Numbered from the stretch's first letter, positions 10,752 through 23,824 are shown. The stretch is DNA of 47,199 nucleotides from Blastocladiella britannica (GCA_025349905.2 MU624580.1:1-47199), one strand, 5' to 3'. Made by a program: numbers and translations. The notes: a model not told the origin generated them from the sequence alone.

Positions 10752-13649
10752 CTACGGCCGGCCCTGGGCATGCGCAACCAACCTCGCCAGATCGTCGGAA
10801 GTGCACGCGCCTTCCAGGAACGGGTGCGCCAGCAAGTCGGCGGTATCCGACCGCTGGTCCACGTCGACCGTCAATGCGCGGGCCAGGAACGACAGCAGTT
10901 CGGGCGATAACTTGCCCGGGTTCTTGAGCGTTGGTGTGCCGTTGGTTGCGACTATTCGTTCAGTTTCGTCAGTCTCATTATTTCGGGAGTTGAGTGAAAA
11001 ATGGAGGATGTGCGTACTCAAGAACAACGCCTTGAGCGGCTCCTCGTCCAAGTATGGCGGCTCGCCCTCAATCAGCTCCACCACCATGATCCCGAGCGAC
11101 CACACGTCGATCTTGAACGAGTACTTTTTTTGCTTGACCACTTCCGGTGCCATCCTATTGATCAGTTGGTGAGTCCTATATCCAAGCGACATAGAAAAAA
11201 AAAAAAAAAAAGAGTAATAAAACGTACCAGTACGACGTCCCCGCAAGTGTGTCGCGTTTTGTCGCGGCCGTCCGCAGCAACGCCGAGTACCCGAAATCCG
11301 TCAAAATCACCCGTCCCGTCTTATCCAGCAAGATATTATCCGACTTGATATCGCGGTGAATGATGTTCTTGGAGTGCAAGTAATGCAGTCCCTGCGCGAC
11401 TTCACGGGCAATCAGAGCGATCGCCGGCTCCGGAATCCTACCGGGCAAATCGTCAATGATTTCGTTCAAGGGGCCCGACTCCATGAGCTCCATGACCAGC
11501 CACAATGACGAGTCGTCGATCAAGTACGAGTCCAGGAACCGAATGATGTTCGGGTGGTGTGACTCGCGCATCACCCGGATCTCGTTGACCAGGATATCGG
11601 GCCGGGGCTGTTGCGTGAGCTCCATCTTCTTGATGGCGACGCGGCGACGGGTGGTCACGTGCCGGGCCAGGTACACGAGCCCGGACGCGCCCTGGCCGAT
11701 CTTCTTGGACACCACGTAGTCAGACGGGTCGGTGCCCGTGACCACTTTGCGCAGGTCGGCGAGCACTTCAAGAGGGATCCCGTTCTTGGACTTCTTGGTC
11801 TTCACTGACGGTTTCTTGGTCAGCGTCGTCGTCGCGGTCGCGGTCGGGGGCGATCCGGGCGTCGGCGACGACATGGGCGGGGAACCGGGACCGGGCCGCG
11901 GGGCGACCGCCGGCGGCGGGCCAGGCGGGCGCGTGGTGATCGGCGGCGGCTTACTCGATGCTGGCTTGCCAGCCGATGGAGCGGCTGCGGGTGGGCGAAC
12001 GCCATTGTACTGCTGCTGCTGCTGCTGGTGATGCGCGCCCGCGGGACTGGGTTCGCGGCGAGCACTGCTACCACCCCCGTTAGACGCCATGGGCACGCGC
12101 GCAGGCGACACCGACTTGCTCCGCGACGCCGCATGGTGCCGCGGCTGCAATTTCGCCGGCCCCGCCGTGCTGCCGGTGCTCGCTTCCGAAACGGCCGATG
12201 CCGCCATACTGGGCGTGCGTGGTGCTGGCGGAATAGGCGAGCTCGGGGGAGCCGCCATGCTGGGCGTGCGCGGAGAATCAGCGGGCCGCGTCGCAGCGGC
12301 TGCCGTGGCCCGCGAAATGGGCGGCGGTACGCTCCGCGACGACGAGCTGTACGAGACCGCAGGGGCCGACGGACGACGTGCCTCGCGTCCGCGGGACGGC
12401 GCGGGCGGCAATGGGCCTAGCGGCTGGCGCACCAAGGGAGCCGACGGAGGGGCCGCCGAGGGCGACGCGTAGGTCGTTGGCCGCGAGACGGGCGGCGACA
12501 CGTTCGGGCTCGAGACCGCGGTGGCAGGCACTGAGGACGATGTTGCTGCCAGGGTCGCGGGCCGTTCGGTACGTGGGGCGTCCCCGGGCCCCGAGTCCAG
12601 GCGCGGGCGCGCCGAGTCGGCGGCGGGGGCCGAGTCGAGTCGATGCCGGGTGGTGGGCGCGCCGTACACGGACGAGTAAGGGGCGCCGGCGTAAATCGAG
12701 TCGACGCGGCGCGTGGGCTGGTCCCACGCGTCCTGTTGCTGCTGTTGCTGGCGTGCCGCCGATGACGATGAGGAGGGCTGCGCATGCGTCGAGCGCTGCG
12801 GGGCATACGCGGCGCCGCTGCCGCTGCCGTAGCTGTCGACCGAGTCTCCGCCGCCATAGTACGCGGGCCGCGGCGCAGACGACGTGGTCGGGCTATACGG
12901 CGGCTGCTGCTGGTGCTGCTGCTGGTAGGCAGTGTACTGTGAAGGCGGGGCAACCGAAACGCGCGGCCCCCCAGGAGAAGCATGGGGAGCGTATTCGGCC
13001 GGTATCGGCGCCATGGTCAGGGAGTCGGGCATGGGAGTGTCCAGCAGAGGCGGCTGAGGGTCCATCATGCGCAGGTCACGCTGGGCGGCGGTGCTGGTGT
13101 AAAAATCCAGCACGTCCAGCACCGCCTGCGGGTTCTTGGCCATCTCTTCCTTCGAGATGGCCGACGTGTTGAGCAGCGCGCGCCACTGGTCGGGCAGGCC
13201 CTATTATCCATTTTTATTTGGTCAGAAATGAGCTCCATCGCGGGCAACGCCAATAAATAAAAAAGGACAAATACCGTAAACGACCCGGACTTGCCGTCCA
13301 GCCCGACGTGCATGTTATGTTTAAAGTCAGTCGGGCCCGAGACGCCCGTGCGCGTAGCCCTAGCGCGGATCTCGTCCATCCACCCGTACACTTCGTCGTC
13401 GGACCGGCACGACAGCAACAGCACGCGGTCCGACGTGGTCACCTCGAAGCAGTACGGCTTGGCGTCGACGCGGTCCACCGACGTGATGGCCGATAAGAAC
13501 AGCAGCGTCACCGCCTGCGCCGACGACTCGGACTTGTGCAGCGCAATGGTTTGCTCGCGCAGCACCACCCACCGCTTGTTCCACATGAACGACATGAGGC
13601 CGTCCTCTTTCACGGCGAGGTAGCCGGCCTTGATGACGCGGGCGGCCAT
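10752..13649 (-). CDS. PAK-family kinase A (PH-CRIB-Ser/Thr kinase)
   Basis: Four exons: 13649-13275, 13200-11228, 11154-11018 and 10951-10752, giving 894 residues. An N-terminal PH domain ([20 protein letters not shown]) is followed by a CRIB motif ([13 protein letters not shown]) for Cdc42/Rac binding. A long Pro/Ser/Gln-rich linker precedes a STE20/PAK kinase domain at about 620-876. Visible catalytic elements are the Gly loop [19 protein letters not shown] (740 onward), DFG (760 onward) and the activation segment [11 protein letters not shown] followed by MAPE. Such kinases act downstream of Cdc42 in polarity, actin and MAPK control. The next gene upstream is a paralogue with the same four-exon layout and intron phases. 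The last intron (66 nt) has no in-frame stop, so its retention would still give a full-length protein. Confidence 0.9.
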
Positions 13650-13882
13650 TACAGTATATTTCGTAGATAGGTGTGTTCTTTTTGTGCGCAAGCTATGCCA
13701 GTAATGCGCTAGATATATGCCAGGAGATGTGCCAGAGGACGCAGGGACGGGATAAAGGGTCGAGCGCGCGAAAGAGAGACCTCCACTTCAACGTCAACTT
13801 GTGGCGTGGGGGAGGTTTCATGTTTGCGGGGACCATCATCAAAGTACGACGCCTTTGATATGGGAGCCATTTTTTATATATA

Positions 13883-16760
13883 TTAAACACGCCGGCCACC
13901 ACCCCGCCGCAGGACCATCTGAGCCACCTCGCGCTCGCCGACGCCGTTGTCCGCGCACTTGAGGAACGGGTGCGTGCACAGTGTCCCCGCAGTCGCTCGG
14001 CTGTCCACGTCCAATGCAAGGCACTTGTCCAAGAAGTCCTGCAGCTCGGGCACCACGCCTGCCTGGCGCAGTGGTCTCGGCGTATCGTTTGTTGCGACTA
14101 ATTTTCATTTTTCACGCGGTGAGTGACCATCACCTTTAAAAAGGAAGAAACAAAAAACGGACTCAGGAACAAAGCCTTGAGCGGCTCCTCGTCCAAGTAT
14201 GGCGGCTCGCCGTCCACCATTTCCAGCGTTAGAATGCCCAGGCCCCACACGTCCACTGACAGCGTGTAGGTGCGGTGCTTGATGACTTCCGGTGCCATCC
14301 TGTATTTTCTAGAGTCAGTACCCGCATGCTCGTACCAAAAAAAAAAAAAAAGGATGAAGTATACCAGTATGGCGTCCCCACAAGCGTATTCCGCTTCCCC
14401 CGCTTCTCCTCTGACAAGTGTGCCGCGAACCCGAAATCCGTCAACTTGACCGCGCCGTTATTGGCCAGAAGCACGTTCTCCGACTTGATATCGCGGTGCG
14501 CGATCCCGAGCGCATGCAAGAACTTGAGCCCATTGGCCACGCACCCAGCCACATGCGCAATCAGCGGGTCCGCGAGCCCGACCCCGATCTTATCCTCGAG
14601 GAAATCGGCCAGTGCTCCGCCTTCCATGAGTTCCAGGACCGCCCACACTTCGGCTCCGCCCACCAGCATGGCCCCGTGGTACCCGATCAAGTACGGGTTG
14701 CGGTCGCCGACGGCGCCCATGATCACGAGCTCGTTGCCAATGGCCTCGGGCCGCGGCTGCGACGGTAAATGAATGCGCTTGATGGCCACCCATTTGCCCG
14801 TGGCACGGTGCCGCGCACGGTACACGGCGGCCGATGCGCCTTTACCAATGGCTTTCATGCCCGCATAGTCGGTCGGGGACTGCCCGTGGGCGGCGGACGC
14901 GGCCACGATCCGCTGAATTGCGGCGACCAAGTGCGGCGAGACCGGACGCGTGGACTGCCGCCGTTGTCGGTGCTGGACGGCCGGAAGCGCCGCGGGCTGA
15001 ATGGACCCGGGAGCGGCCACGGACCGCGGACGCGTCGCGGCCGCGTACACGGCGGCCAGCGGCAAGTCGTCGGCGATGGTCGATGCGCCCGAGTCGCGGG
15101 CGGCCGTGGACCGAGCACTGACGCTGGCCGAGTCATCACCGTTACCACTGGCCGTGGTGCTGGACGTGGGTGTGGACGCCGACAAGGGCAGCGGCGGCAC
15201 ACCTACCATGGATACTGGCCGCGGCGCCGGTGGAGTGGTCGGCACGGGCGGCGGCGCTATGTTCGGCGGCGGCGACTTGGCGGCCGTTGGGGGAGGCGGC
15301 GCTTGTGCGCTTGAAGCCAAGATTAGCGACGCGGGTCGGGGCACGGGGCTGCCCGAAGTCGACTCGGACCGCGACACCGATGTAGGCCGGCGCAGCGACA
15401 CCGGTGGAGCGGCAGGTGGCGGTGTCGTGGGTGGCGGAACGGGCGGTGGGCCACCAGCCAGCGACAGTGGACGCGGGACCGACTGTGCCCGCGCGTGCAG
15501 CGAGACGCGCGACCGGCGCGGGACGGGCGAGTCGTCACCAGTGAAAGGGGAGGAAGGTGTTGGCGGGAGTGGGCGCGGAAGCGATGCCCAGGGGCGGCTG
15601 TCGGTGGGCCGCGAGAGCGAGGGGGACCGCGACAGGCCCGCGACGCCCGAGTCCGCGCGAGAGTGTGCAGCACCTGGCAGCGGCGGCGCGTCCATGGGCG
15701 GCGTGTAAGGTGCCGCTGTCACATCGGTACTGCTACTCCCGAGGCGCGAAGTGGATGGGTCGGCCGACCGCGACCGGTCCAGCAGCGCCGAGTTGGGGCG
15801 GTACGCTGACGACCGGCGGGCCGGAGCAGCGCCAGAACCACTACTACCACTACCACCGCCACCATTGGCCACATGCGTGGGCCCAACCGTCGGGCTACTA
15901 GCCCCACTGGTCGGGTTAGTGTTGTTAGAGGTGCGCTGCGACCGCAACGTTCCCGAGTCGTACGAGTCCATGTCGGTGGAGAACGAGTAAATGTCGGTCG
16001 AACCGTACGAGATCGAGTCGCGGTTGGACCGGCCGCGCGATGCCGGGCCCGCCAACGGAATCAGCTGCGACCGCTGCGCCTCCACGTAAAACTCGAGCAC
16101 ATCGAGCACCGCTTGTCGGTTCGAGAACAGGTCGTCTTTGGTGATGGTCGATTTCTCAAGGATGGTCTGCCACTCCTCGGGCATGCCCTGTCCAATTTTT
16201 TTATCGTGTCAGTATTGAATAAGTCATGACATTGCTCGAGGTCCGTTTTCGGCTACCTCTATGTGCCCCGCCACGGATGCACACCCACCCAATAAAGAAA
16301 AAAGTTATGAAAATACCTGGAAGTTACCCAACTCGTCCAACCCGACATGCATGTTATGTTTAAAGTCAGTCGGCCCCGATGCCAAGTTAAGTTGCGGCGA
16401 CCGCTCGTACACGTCGTCAATCCACGCATACAGGTCGGCGTCCGACTTGCACGCGAGCTTGAGCACGTGGCGGCGCGAGTGCGGCGGGGCCAGCACCACC
16501 ACCTCAAAGCAGAACGGTTTCGTGTCGGTGCGTTCCACGCCCGTCACCGACACCATGGGCACCAACAATAAGGGCGCGGTCGTGGTCGAGAACTCGGACT
16601 TGTACACGCAAAGCGTGTCCTCGTACAGCACCACCCACCGCTTGGTGAACGAAAAGGTCATCAGGCCGTCGTCTTTCACCGCCAAGTACCCCGCGCGGAC
16701 CGGTTGCGGGGGCGCCGCGGACCGGGATAAGGTCGATGGGCCGTACGGGTGATACGACAT
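13883..16760 (-). CDS. PAK-family kinase B (PH-CRIB-Ser/Thr kinase), tandem paralogue
   Basis: Four exons: 16760-16317, 16187-14365, 14299-14163 and 14097-13883, giving 872 residues. The domain order is the same as in kinase A: PH domain ([20 protein letters not shown]), CRIB ([13 protein letters not shown]), Pro/Ser-rich linker and PAK-type kinase from about 589. Visible motifs are [26 protein letters not shown] and [15 protein letters not shown]. The third glycine of the nucleotide loop is alanine here, while kinase A keeps it. All three introns match kinase A in place and phase, including one that splits the Trp codon before MAPE. This shows a tandem duplication; the linkers have diverged strongly. 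The expected role is a Cdc42/Rac effector kinase. Confidence 0.9.
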
Positions 16761-17112
16761 TATATTTTTGTGGGATCCTTTCTATTCTGGTACACTAGAT
16801 TGAAGCGTGTCGTATTTCGGTGATGGAGCGAAAGAGTGCAAACTTCGCCACAACAAAGCCGCTTGAGTGAATGAGACTAAAAATGTGGACGAGAAAAGCG
16901 AAAGAGAGAAGCGTGTTGGACGACGACCCGGATGTGGGCGACGACGCAAGCCTGCAGCATCACTGCCGTGCTCTTGGCTCCTCCCTCACCCCGCCGCAGC
17001 CAGCAAAAAAAAAAAAAAAACGCGAGCGCACAAAACGGGGCCACAACTGTTTCATGTCAGCTGAAAAAACGGGTCGAGTGCCACCGCCACCATCACTTGC
17101 TTATATGTTTAT
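16761..17112. other. Intergenic region, 352 bp
   Basis: This stretch separates the end of squalene synthase from the start of PAK kinase B, both on the minus strand, and should hold the promoter of kinase B. It contains an A16 run (plus strand, near 17005-17020). A minus-strand AATAAA at its right edge overlaps the squalene synthase stop. No further gene is seen. Confidence 0.5.
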
Positions 17113-18889
17113 TCAACCCCAGTACGCGGTGGCAAAACGCTTGTACACCAGTACCGCGGCCGTCGCCGCGCCGACCACCGCGACGGCAGTACTCAGCGTC
17201 AGCGGCGCCATCGCCAAATCCGCACGGCGCACCGCACGCACCACTGCGCCGACCACTGACGCTTTGGCCCGATCATCCTCGCGCTTGATGACCTCCCGGG
17301 CCTCTCCACAGGCCACGCGCACGTCCACGCACGCGGCGCGCATCTCCCGCGCGACGTTGGCCGCCCGCTGTTTGGCCAGCTCGTCGTGCGGCTCGCCCAG
17401 CGACTGCTGCTGCACGTACGTCAGCTCGTCAATGTACGCGTCGACCCCACGCTGCAAGTCGCGCGTGAACCGCAAGAACACGGCCCGCACCGACGCCATG
17501 TCGGTGGCCTGTAAGATCAGTTGCACGGCCAGTCCCTTCCGGATCTTGACCGCGCCCTTGAATACGGAAGGGTTGTTGTACACTTCGGCTAAGGTGGCGA
17601 TGGCCATAACTTGCGGGATCGCACAGAACCGGAAGACCGAGGGTTCGGACAGGTGCGACAGGTACACGAGCGAGTCACGGACGTGCGTCAGCGCGTTCGC
17701 GCACTGGTGGTTCAGGGCCGCGCGTCCCTTTCCGTAGTTGTCCTATCCAATTTAATGTAAGCATTTTCTCCAGATGAATCCCAAAAAAAAAATTATATGG
17801 TAGTACCGACGACTCGAGCAGCTCGGCCAGCGCATGCGCATAGTTACCCCAGATCTCGCGGGGCCAGAACGCGCGGTTCTCCTCGAAATCCTCGTGGAAG
17901 TCGCGGGTGATGTTGATCTTTTGCAAGAACAGGCCCATCGAGTTGGCCAGGTGTAAGTTATCGGCGGCGAGGGCTTGCGACGACTCGAGACCCGATGCCA
18001 GGAACAGGCGTGTGAGGCCGTGGCCCACCAGCCCGGCAACGTAGTGGCAGTACTGGTCGTACTCTTCAATCGACTGCACACGGTTACCCGAGAGCAGGAC
18101 GGCCGATTCTGAGTAAATTTATTGTCAGTGAAGGGGACGTGAAAAAAAAAAAAAAAAACGAGCGAGCGAACCAGCATCCTCGGCCAAATCCGACGCCATG
18201 GCCTTTTCGACCGCCTGGTCCTGCTCGTACGCGCGTTCGCAGTAAAATGCCATCCCCTTCGCCATTTTCTCGGTAATATCACCAATGACCGCCTGGAACT
18301 CGACCGGCAACCGCAAGAACTGGTCCACGACCACGTGGAACTCAACCAGCAAGTCGCGGTCCTTGTCGGCCAGCGCGTTCTCCGTGAACGACCATCCGGG
18401 GGTGGCCAAGTGCTCGTGGAAGTGCAGCAGGACCTGCAGTTTACGCGGCAGAGGGATCGTCATGTCGTCCTCGACGGTATCGAGCCCGCGCAGCGCCAAG
18501 TAAAAAATGCACACGGCGTCGCGCAGGTCTGGGTGCAACGCACGGATCACGGCCGCAAACGACCGCGACGTGCGGTCCAGGTAGTAGTAGCTGCGGGCCA
18601 ACGTGGAGCCGGCAACGGCCGCGGCGTCTTCGGGAGGTGAGGAAGTGGTAAGGGTGGACGCCGAGTCGTGGCGGGCAGTCGACGACAGAGCGCCGGCTCC
18701 ACTGGCCTTGTCATGGTCAGTGGTGCCAGATGTGGCGGCCGCAGACGCAGACGCAAGGGAAGAAGACGACGAAGAAAAGCCGGCGACCTTGCTCTTCTCC
18801 GACTTGGCGCGGCGCCGCTCCTGGACAGCGTACTGCGCGAGCGCAACCAGCTCGGACGGGTGGAAGATGGACTTGAGGAGCGACGACAT
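17113..18889 (-). CDS. ERG9: Squalene synthase (farnesyl-diphosphate farnesyltransferase)
   Basis: Three exons: 18889-18172, 18108-17807 and 17742-17113, giving 549 residues. It joins two farnesyl diphosphates to squalene, the first committed step of sterol synthesis, at the ER membrane. The signatures are clear: [15 protein letters not shown], the first Asp-rich motif DTVEDDMT (137-144), [26 protein letters not shown] with the second Asp-rich motif, FWPREIW, and [17 protein letters not shown]. The C-terminus ends in a hydrophobic anchor ([17 protein letters not shown]) and a short polar tail. Compared with the 417-444 residues usual in human and yeast, there is a Ser/Ala/Thr-rich insertion at about 35-98, before the conserved core, and a longer C-terminal linker. 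A 16-18 nt poly-T run sits in the first intron. Confidence 0.95.
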
Positions 18890-19076
18890 TATAATTTGTT
18901 TAGAGTCGGGGTGCAAAAGAAGATGGAACTATATCAAAAGGCAGTGCTTGGGCCAAGTGCGTTGTCGTCCGGTACAGTCTGAGCAATGTCGTTCGGTCTT
19001 GTTTGTCGGGGTTTAAAGCGAGTGGTGCGTCGTGCGAACAAACCAAACACGGGGCGGTCAAAGAGAAGCAAAGAAT

Positions 19077-22000
19077 TCAATTGCCCACAGGTGCTGATGC
19101 CCGCTCTCGGCGGTACACGGTCACGATCGGCGCCGACGCCGGCCCCGCCCCAACCAGAGCCGTCGGGAACAACGGATGGAACGCCGCCGCGGTCACTTTG
19201 CCCAATCTTTGGCCCAGGAACCCCTCGTAATGCGTTGCCGAGTGCGCTACAGCGCCCGTGGCCATATTGACCAGCTTGCACTGCTGCGCGGCCGACCCCG
19301 CGACCGCCAGCGGCGCGTACGGGTGCATGGCGAACGCCGACAGACTCGCGTTCTGCCCGAACGCGTTGACAGTGCGCACCGACCGCGTGGGCGACCGCAA
19401 GTCCCAGAGTTTCAAGTCCCCGGCCGCCGATGCCGAAACCAGCATGCCTGCCAGAGGCGACGCGACCGCGGCAGCGCGTTCGGCCCGTTCCAGCTCTGCG
19501 ACACTTAACCCAGCCATGGTGGCCGCCGACCCGCCGTCCACGATCGCCGCGGGCGGGACCCGCTGCCCGCACTCGACGCCGACGCACCATGCCGGGTGTT
19601 CTTTCGGTGCCGCCACCAGTGCGTCGGCGGGCGGGGCGCGCACGTCCAGCACCCTCACTGCGCCGTCGGCCCCGCCGGCCACCAGCACGTGCGGCGACCC
19701 GAGGACATCGCACGCCAGCGCGGTGACGGCGGCGGCCGACCGCGTATGCACCACGTGCGCGGGCTGATCGCGGTCCAGGTCCCACAGCCGCACGGTGCGT
19801 GCGGCGCCGGCCACCGCCAACATGCCCAGCGGGCCGATCCATTTGAGGACCACGGCGTCGGCGGCGGCGCCGCGGACCCGCGGTGGGGTCAGGTCGGGCG
19901 CTGCGCGCCAGCTGGTGGCCACGGTGGGGACCACGCCCACAGACTCGTCGTCGTCTTCGTCGTCATCAACCAATTGGCGTGTCTGTCGCTGCTGGGGCCG
20001 TAAGCGGGCCCCGATCCACCGCCCGCGGTCGTCGTTCCCATGCCCGCCCGTCCCATCCTCTCCTCCCTCACCAGCGATCTCGACCTGTCGCGCCGTGTAC
20101 GCCGACCGGTACGGCACCACGTCGCGCCAGACGCGCACCGCGCCGTCGGCCGACGCGGACATCAGCAGCGAGTACGCGTCCTCGTGCGCGACCTCGATGG
20201 CCGTTGGTGGCGCAGTCCCGTGCTCCAATCGGTACAGTTCGGTGGCGCCCGTCAACCGCTGCGCCTTGTTACCCGAAGTGTCGGACGTCAGGCCAGGGAC
20301 CGACCACACGCCGATGTGTGTGCCCTGGGCTGCAAACACGAGGTCCTCGAACGCGTGCACGCGCAAGGCGCGGAGCGGGGAGGAGGCGGTTGGGAGCGCG
20401 AATGTTAGTGCTTGGGACCATGCGGGCGATGTTGGTACAGTGGTCGTGGTGTCGTTACCGTTCACAACGATGCCGGATTCGGCCGCGATGGCCACACAGG
20501 GGCCGTGCGACGCCATTACCAGCTTGCGGTTGCGCTCGAACGTCCACTTGCGTTCCAGGTCGCGCACGCTGCCTTGTTGGCGGATTTCCATTGGCTGTTT
20601 TTTTTCCATGGTGAATACCAATCAGACCAACAATAACGACAAAAAAATGCTGGCATACCAAGATCTGAGGCTCGGCAAAGAACCGTCGCTGCCTTTCAAA
20701 CAGCGTCGAGCACGGCGGGTAGATCGGGTGCTTGGCAATCACCGCGTCCACGACCCGCTGCGCGATCTTGGCCACGGCCGGGTCCGGGTCCACGCTGGCC
20801 ATCAGCAATAGTTTCCATGTAGCACCCGCAATCGCCTCAAATGCGCCGGCCGCAGGGACCGCTACCAAGGCTGCCAGGCGCGACGGAACCGGCACTCCTG
20901 GTTGCGATATAACTGCCCCAGTACCACCCACATGACTGCTAGATGCTGGTCCAGTGACAGCGGCGGCAGCAGCAGCAGCCGTGGCCGCGGCAACCGCCTC
21001 GTTGCGTTCGGCCACCATGCGTTCGGCCGCTCCCTCGAACCACGGCCGGTGGTGCGATACGAAGCACGCGAGCGCAATCACGCCCTCCGCCCTGACCAAA
21101 GGAGCCGCGTCCGAGACCGTCGGGAGTACCGCGGTCACCATATCCAGCGTCACGGGCTGCAGCTGTGGGGATGCCAATTGCAAGAACGTTCCCAGCGCCA
21201 GCGCGGCGGCCGCCCGCACTTCGGTGACGGCGTCGGCCAAGCAGAACCGGGCAATGGCCGCATGCAGCCCGTCGTCGAGCGCGTGCAAGATGGCGTCCGA
21301 TTGCTGGTGACAGACCTGCGCAATGGCGATGCACGCCCACTGGCGTAACAAGTCGTCGGCGTCGCCCAGGTACAGCGCCGCGTGCTGTAACACGCCGGCG
21401 TGCAAGCACGCTTGTTGTCCCGCTCGGTACCCGTGGCACAGCGTGGCCAGAATGAACGCGCACATGGCCCGGTGTTCCGACACGTCGGTGACCGACGTTA
21501 AGTTGGCGGTGGGCGAGAGGACGTGCACAAAGTACGCGTACCCGGCCTCCTTCATCAGGTCCGCCTGGCAGCCCGCTGGGTCCACGGCCAGGATCCGCGT
21601 CCAGATAAACACCAGCACCGGTTTCAGTTCAGGTGCGGGCGATTGCAGCAGTTTCAGCACGTAAGGGAAGATCCCGACTTGCAATGCCTCGGCAACCGCC
21701 CAGGGACCCAGGTCAAGGAACCGCGACAAGATGATCAGGGCGCGGGTCCGGTGGTGCTGGGAGAGCAGGACTTGCAGGACGATCGGCAGCTGCAGCGGTG
21801 GCTGCGACGCGGCCGACGCCGTGACGAGCCACACGTCGAACGCCGTCAGCTGCTCGGCAAAGAAGGGCGAGTGCGCGTACTCGGCGTGGTGAGCAAGCGG
21901 AGGGAGCATCACCGGACCGCCAATGCCGCGCATCTGTTGCTGCTGCTGCTGCTTCTGCTGCATCGGCGGGTGGCCCAGTAACCCCGGCAACTGGTCCACG

Positions 22001-23481
22001 ACCATGTCCACGACCAAGTCCCATGCGATCCACAGCGGGTGCATATCCGTCGCGGGAAGTGCGGGCGACGTCATCGGGTTACACCCGTAGTGCTTGAGAA
22101 TGCGCTGTGCGAGCAAGTAGTTGCGGAACAGACCTGCCACCAGCAAGTCCTGGCGGAAAAGCCGCCGGAACACGTCGCGCGGCAACACCGACCACGCGAT
22201 GGTGTCGGTGACGGCAGTGAAGATCCAGTTGAGTTCGCCCAGTGGCGTGCGGCGGTCGTTGAGCCGGCCTGGTAATTGGGCGGCCAACTCGACCGGACAG
22301 TGTGCGCGGGCGCTCGCGTGCGTCAGCAAGTGCCACTGAAGCGCCATGGTGATGGGCGTCGTCAGGCACGCGGTGAACACGTCCGCGGGCAAGTCGGGCG
22401 TCCATGGCAGTGTATCTCCGGCCGCGCACGACGCCAGCTGGATCGATTCGGAGAATGGGGTCGGCAGAGAAGATGGAGGCACTGTAGAGGAGAGCAGCGG
22501 AGGCGTGCCAGGCAGGTCTGACACGGATCCGGTGGCAGTCAGGGTACCCAATGTCCCCGCCAGCGATCCGTTGGACAAGGTCGCAGCAGCAGCATTGGCG
22601 GCAGCATTGGTAGCGGCATTGACGGCATTCGCCGCGTTGGCCGCGGCCTCGGCGTCCCGCGTCGCCGCGAACTGGTTGAACGCCGTGACAATATTGCCCG
22701 CGGCCGAGCAGTCCCAGACGTAGATGGCCGGCGACCCGAGCCAGCTCTGCAGGTCGTACACCGACACGGGAATGTACTGCGTGTACGTCTTGTTGAACAC
22801 CCAGATTTCGCCCGAGGGGGTGGGTTTGGGTACCCCGTGCCCGTTGAAGTGAAACAACACACGCTCGTCCTTGGCCAGCCGGCGCAACCCCGAACACAGT
22901 TTCTTGACGTCGTCGAGCGTCGGGTCCAGCGCCAGCCGGTACTTTGCCCGCGGCTGAAGCACCTCGTACTGCTGCTGTAAATGTTTCGCGATCAAGTCCA
23001 GCGACTTGGCCGCCGTCTCTTTAAACGGGTCCACCCACGCCTGAAGCGTCGCGGCTTTGGCCGGGCGAGGCTGGTCGGGCGGCTGCACGCCAATGTTGAG
23101 GCACAGCGTCAGCGCGACCGCGTTGGTCTTGACGCGCGTGGTGGTCCGCCACTCGGGGAGCGTTGGCAGCGCCCACTCGGGGCCGAGCTCGATCGTGCCG
23201 TTTGCGCCCGCTGCGGCGGCGGCGGCGTTCGTGGTATCGGCTTCAGTGTCGCGGATACTACGGGCACGAGGGCCATTAGTGAGGGGCGCGGCGCCTCCTT
23301 CGCCGTGCACGATACGACAAGTACTGGCACTGGCGTCTGTGCCATTGGGTGCGATAGGATCGTCCAGACCAGGTTGCATAGCGGCGGCGCGCGCGGCCGA
23401 CCGCGCGTGGGCAATGGCGGCCGGAATCAAGTCGCGGCGCATGCCCGGCGTAAAAACCGGCGGGTCGGTCGGGAGCACCAT
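19077..23481 (-). CDS. KOG1: Raptor/Kog1, TORC1 scaffold
   Basis: Two exons (23481-20659 and 20594-19077), 1446 residues; human Raptor has 1335 and yeast Kog1 1557. The N-terminal caspase-like domain is plain: LPTLPEWRTTTRVKTNAVAL, then LFHFNGHGVPKPTPSGEIWV, then PAIYVWDCSAAGNIV. It is followed by HEAT-type helical repeats (about 480-830) and, after an Ala-rich linker and the FERQRRFFAEPQIL segment, a C-terminal WD40 propeller (exon 2). Raptor recruits substrates to TOR and docks TORC1 to Rag/Gtr GTPases. The intron lies just after the linker, so the propeller is almost exactly one exon. The negative regulator DEPDC5 sits about 11 kb further along the same strand. Confidence 0.95.
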
Positions 23482-23824
23482 TCTTCTTATGATATACGAT
23501 ACGATTATGGCTCCTCAATATTCTTGCCTCACTCAAGACTTTTTTTTTTTTGCCATGTAAAATCGTTCCCCCGACTTGATGGGGGACTTGCCCCCCCTTT
23601 TGAGAAAAATTCACGGGCAGGTCCAGGGAATGGACAAGGCCGAGCGTAAGCTGATCCTATTGGGACTGGGAATGCCATGCATGTGCTGATTTTGACAGAC
23701 CTCCTCAGAATTCATTCAAAAGAGGTTGCATTCACTTTTCGCAGTCCAAACACGAATCCTGGGACCGGGTTCGCAACGTTTACGCTGGTGTTTTATACGA
23801 GACAAGGAAAGAAGGATTATTTTC
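23482..23824. other. Intergenic region, 343 bp
   Basis: This stretch lies between the start of Raptor and the end of dolichol kinase (both minus), so it should contain the Raptor promoter. An A10-type run (plus strand T10 near 23541-23550) and a C-rich patch near 23591-23598 are visible. No gene is recognised. Confidence 0.45.
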
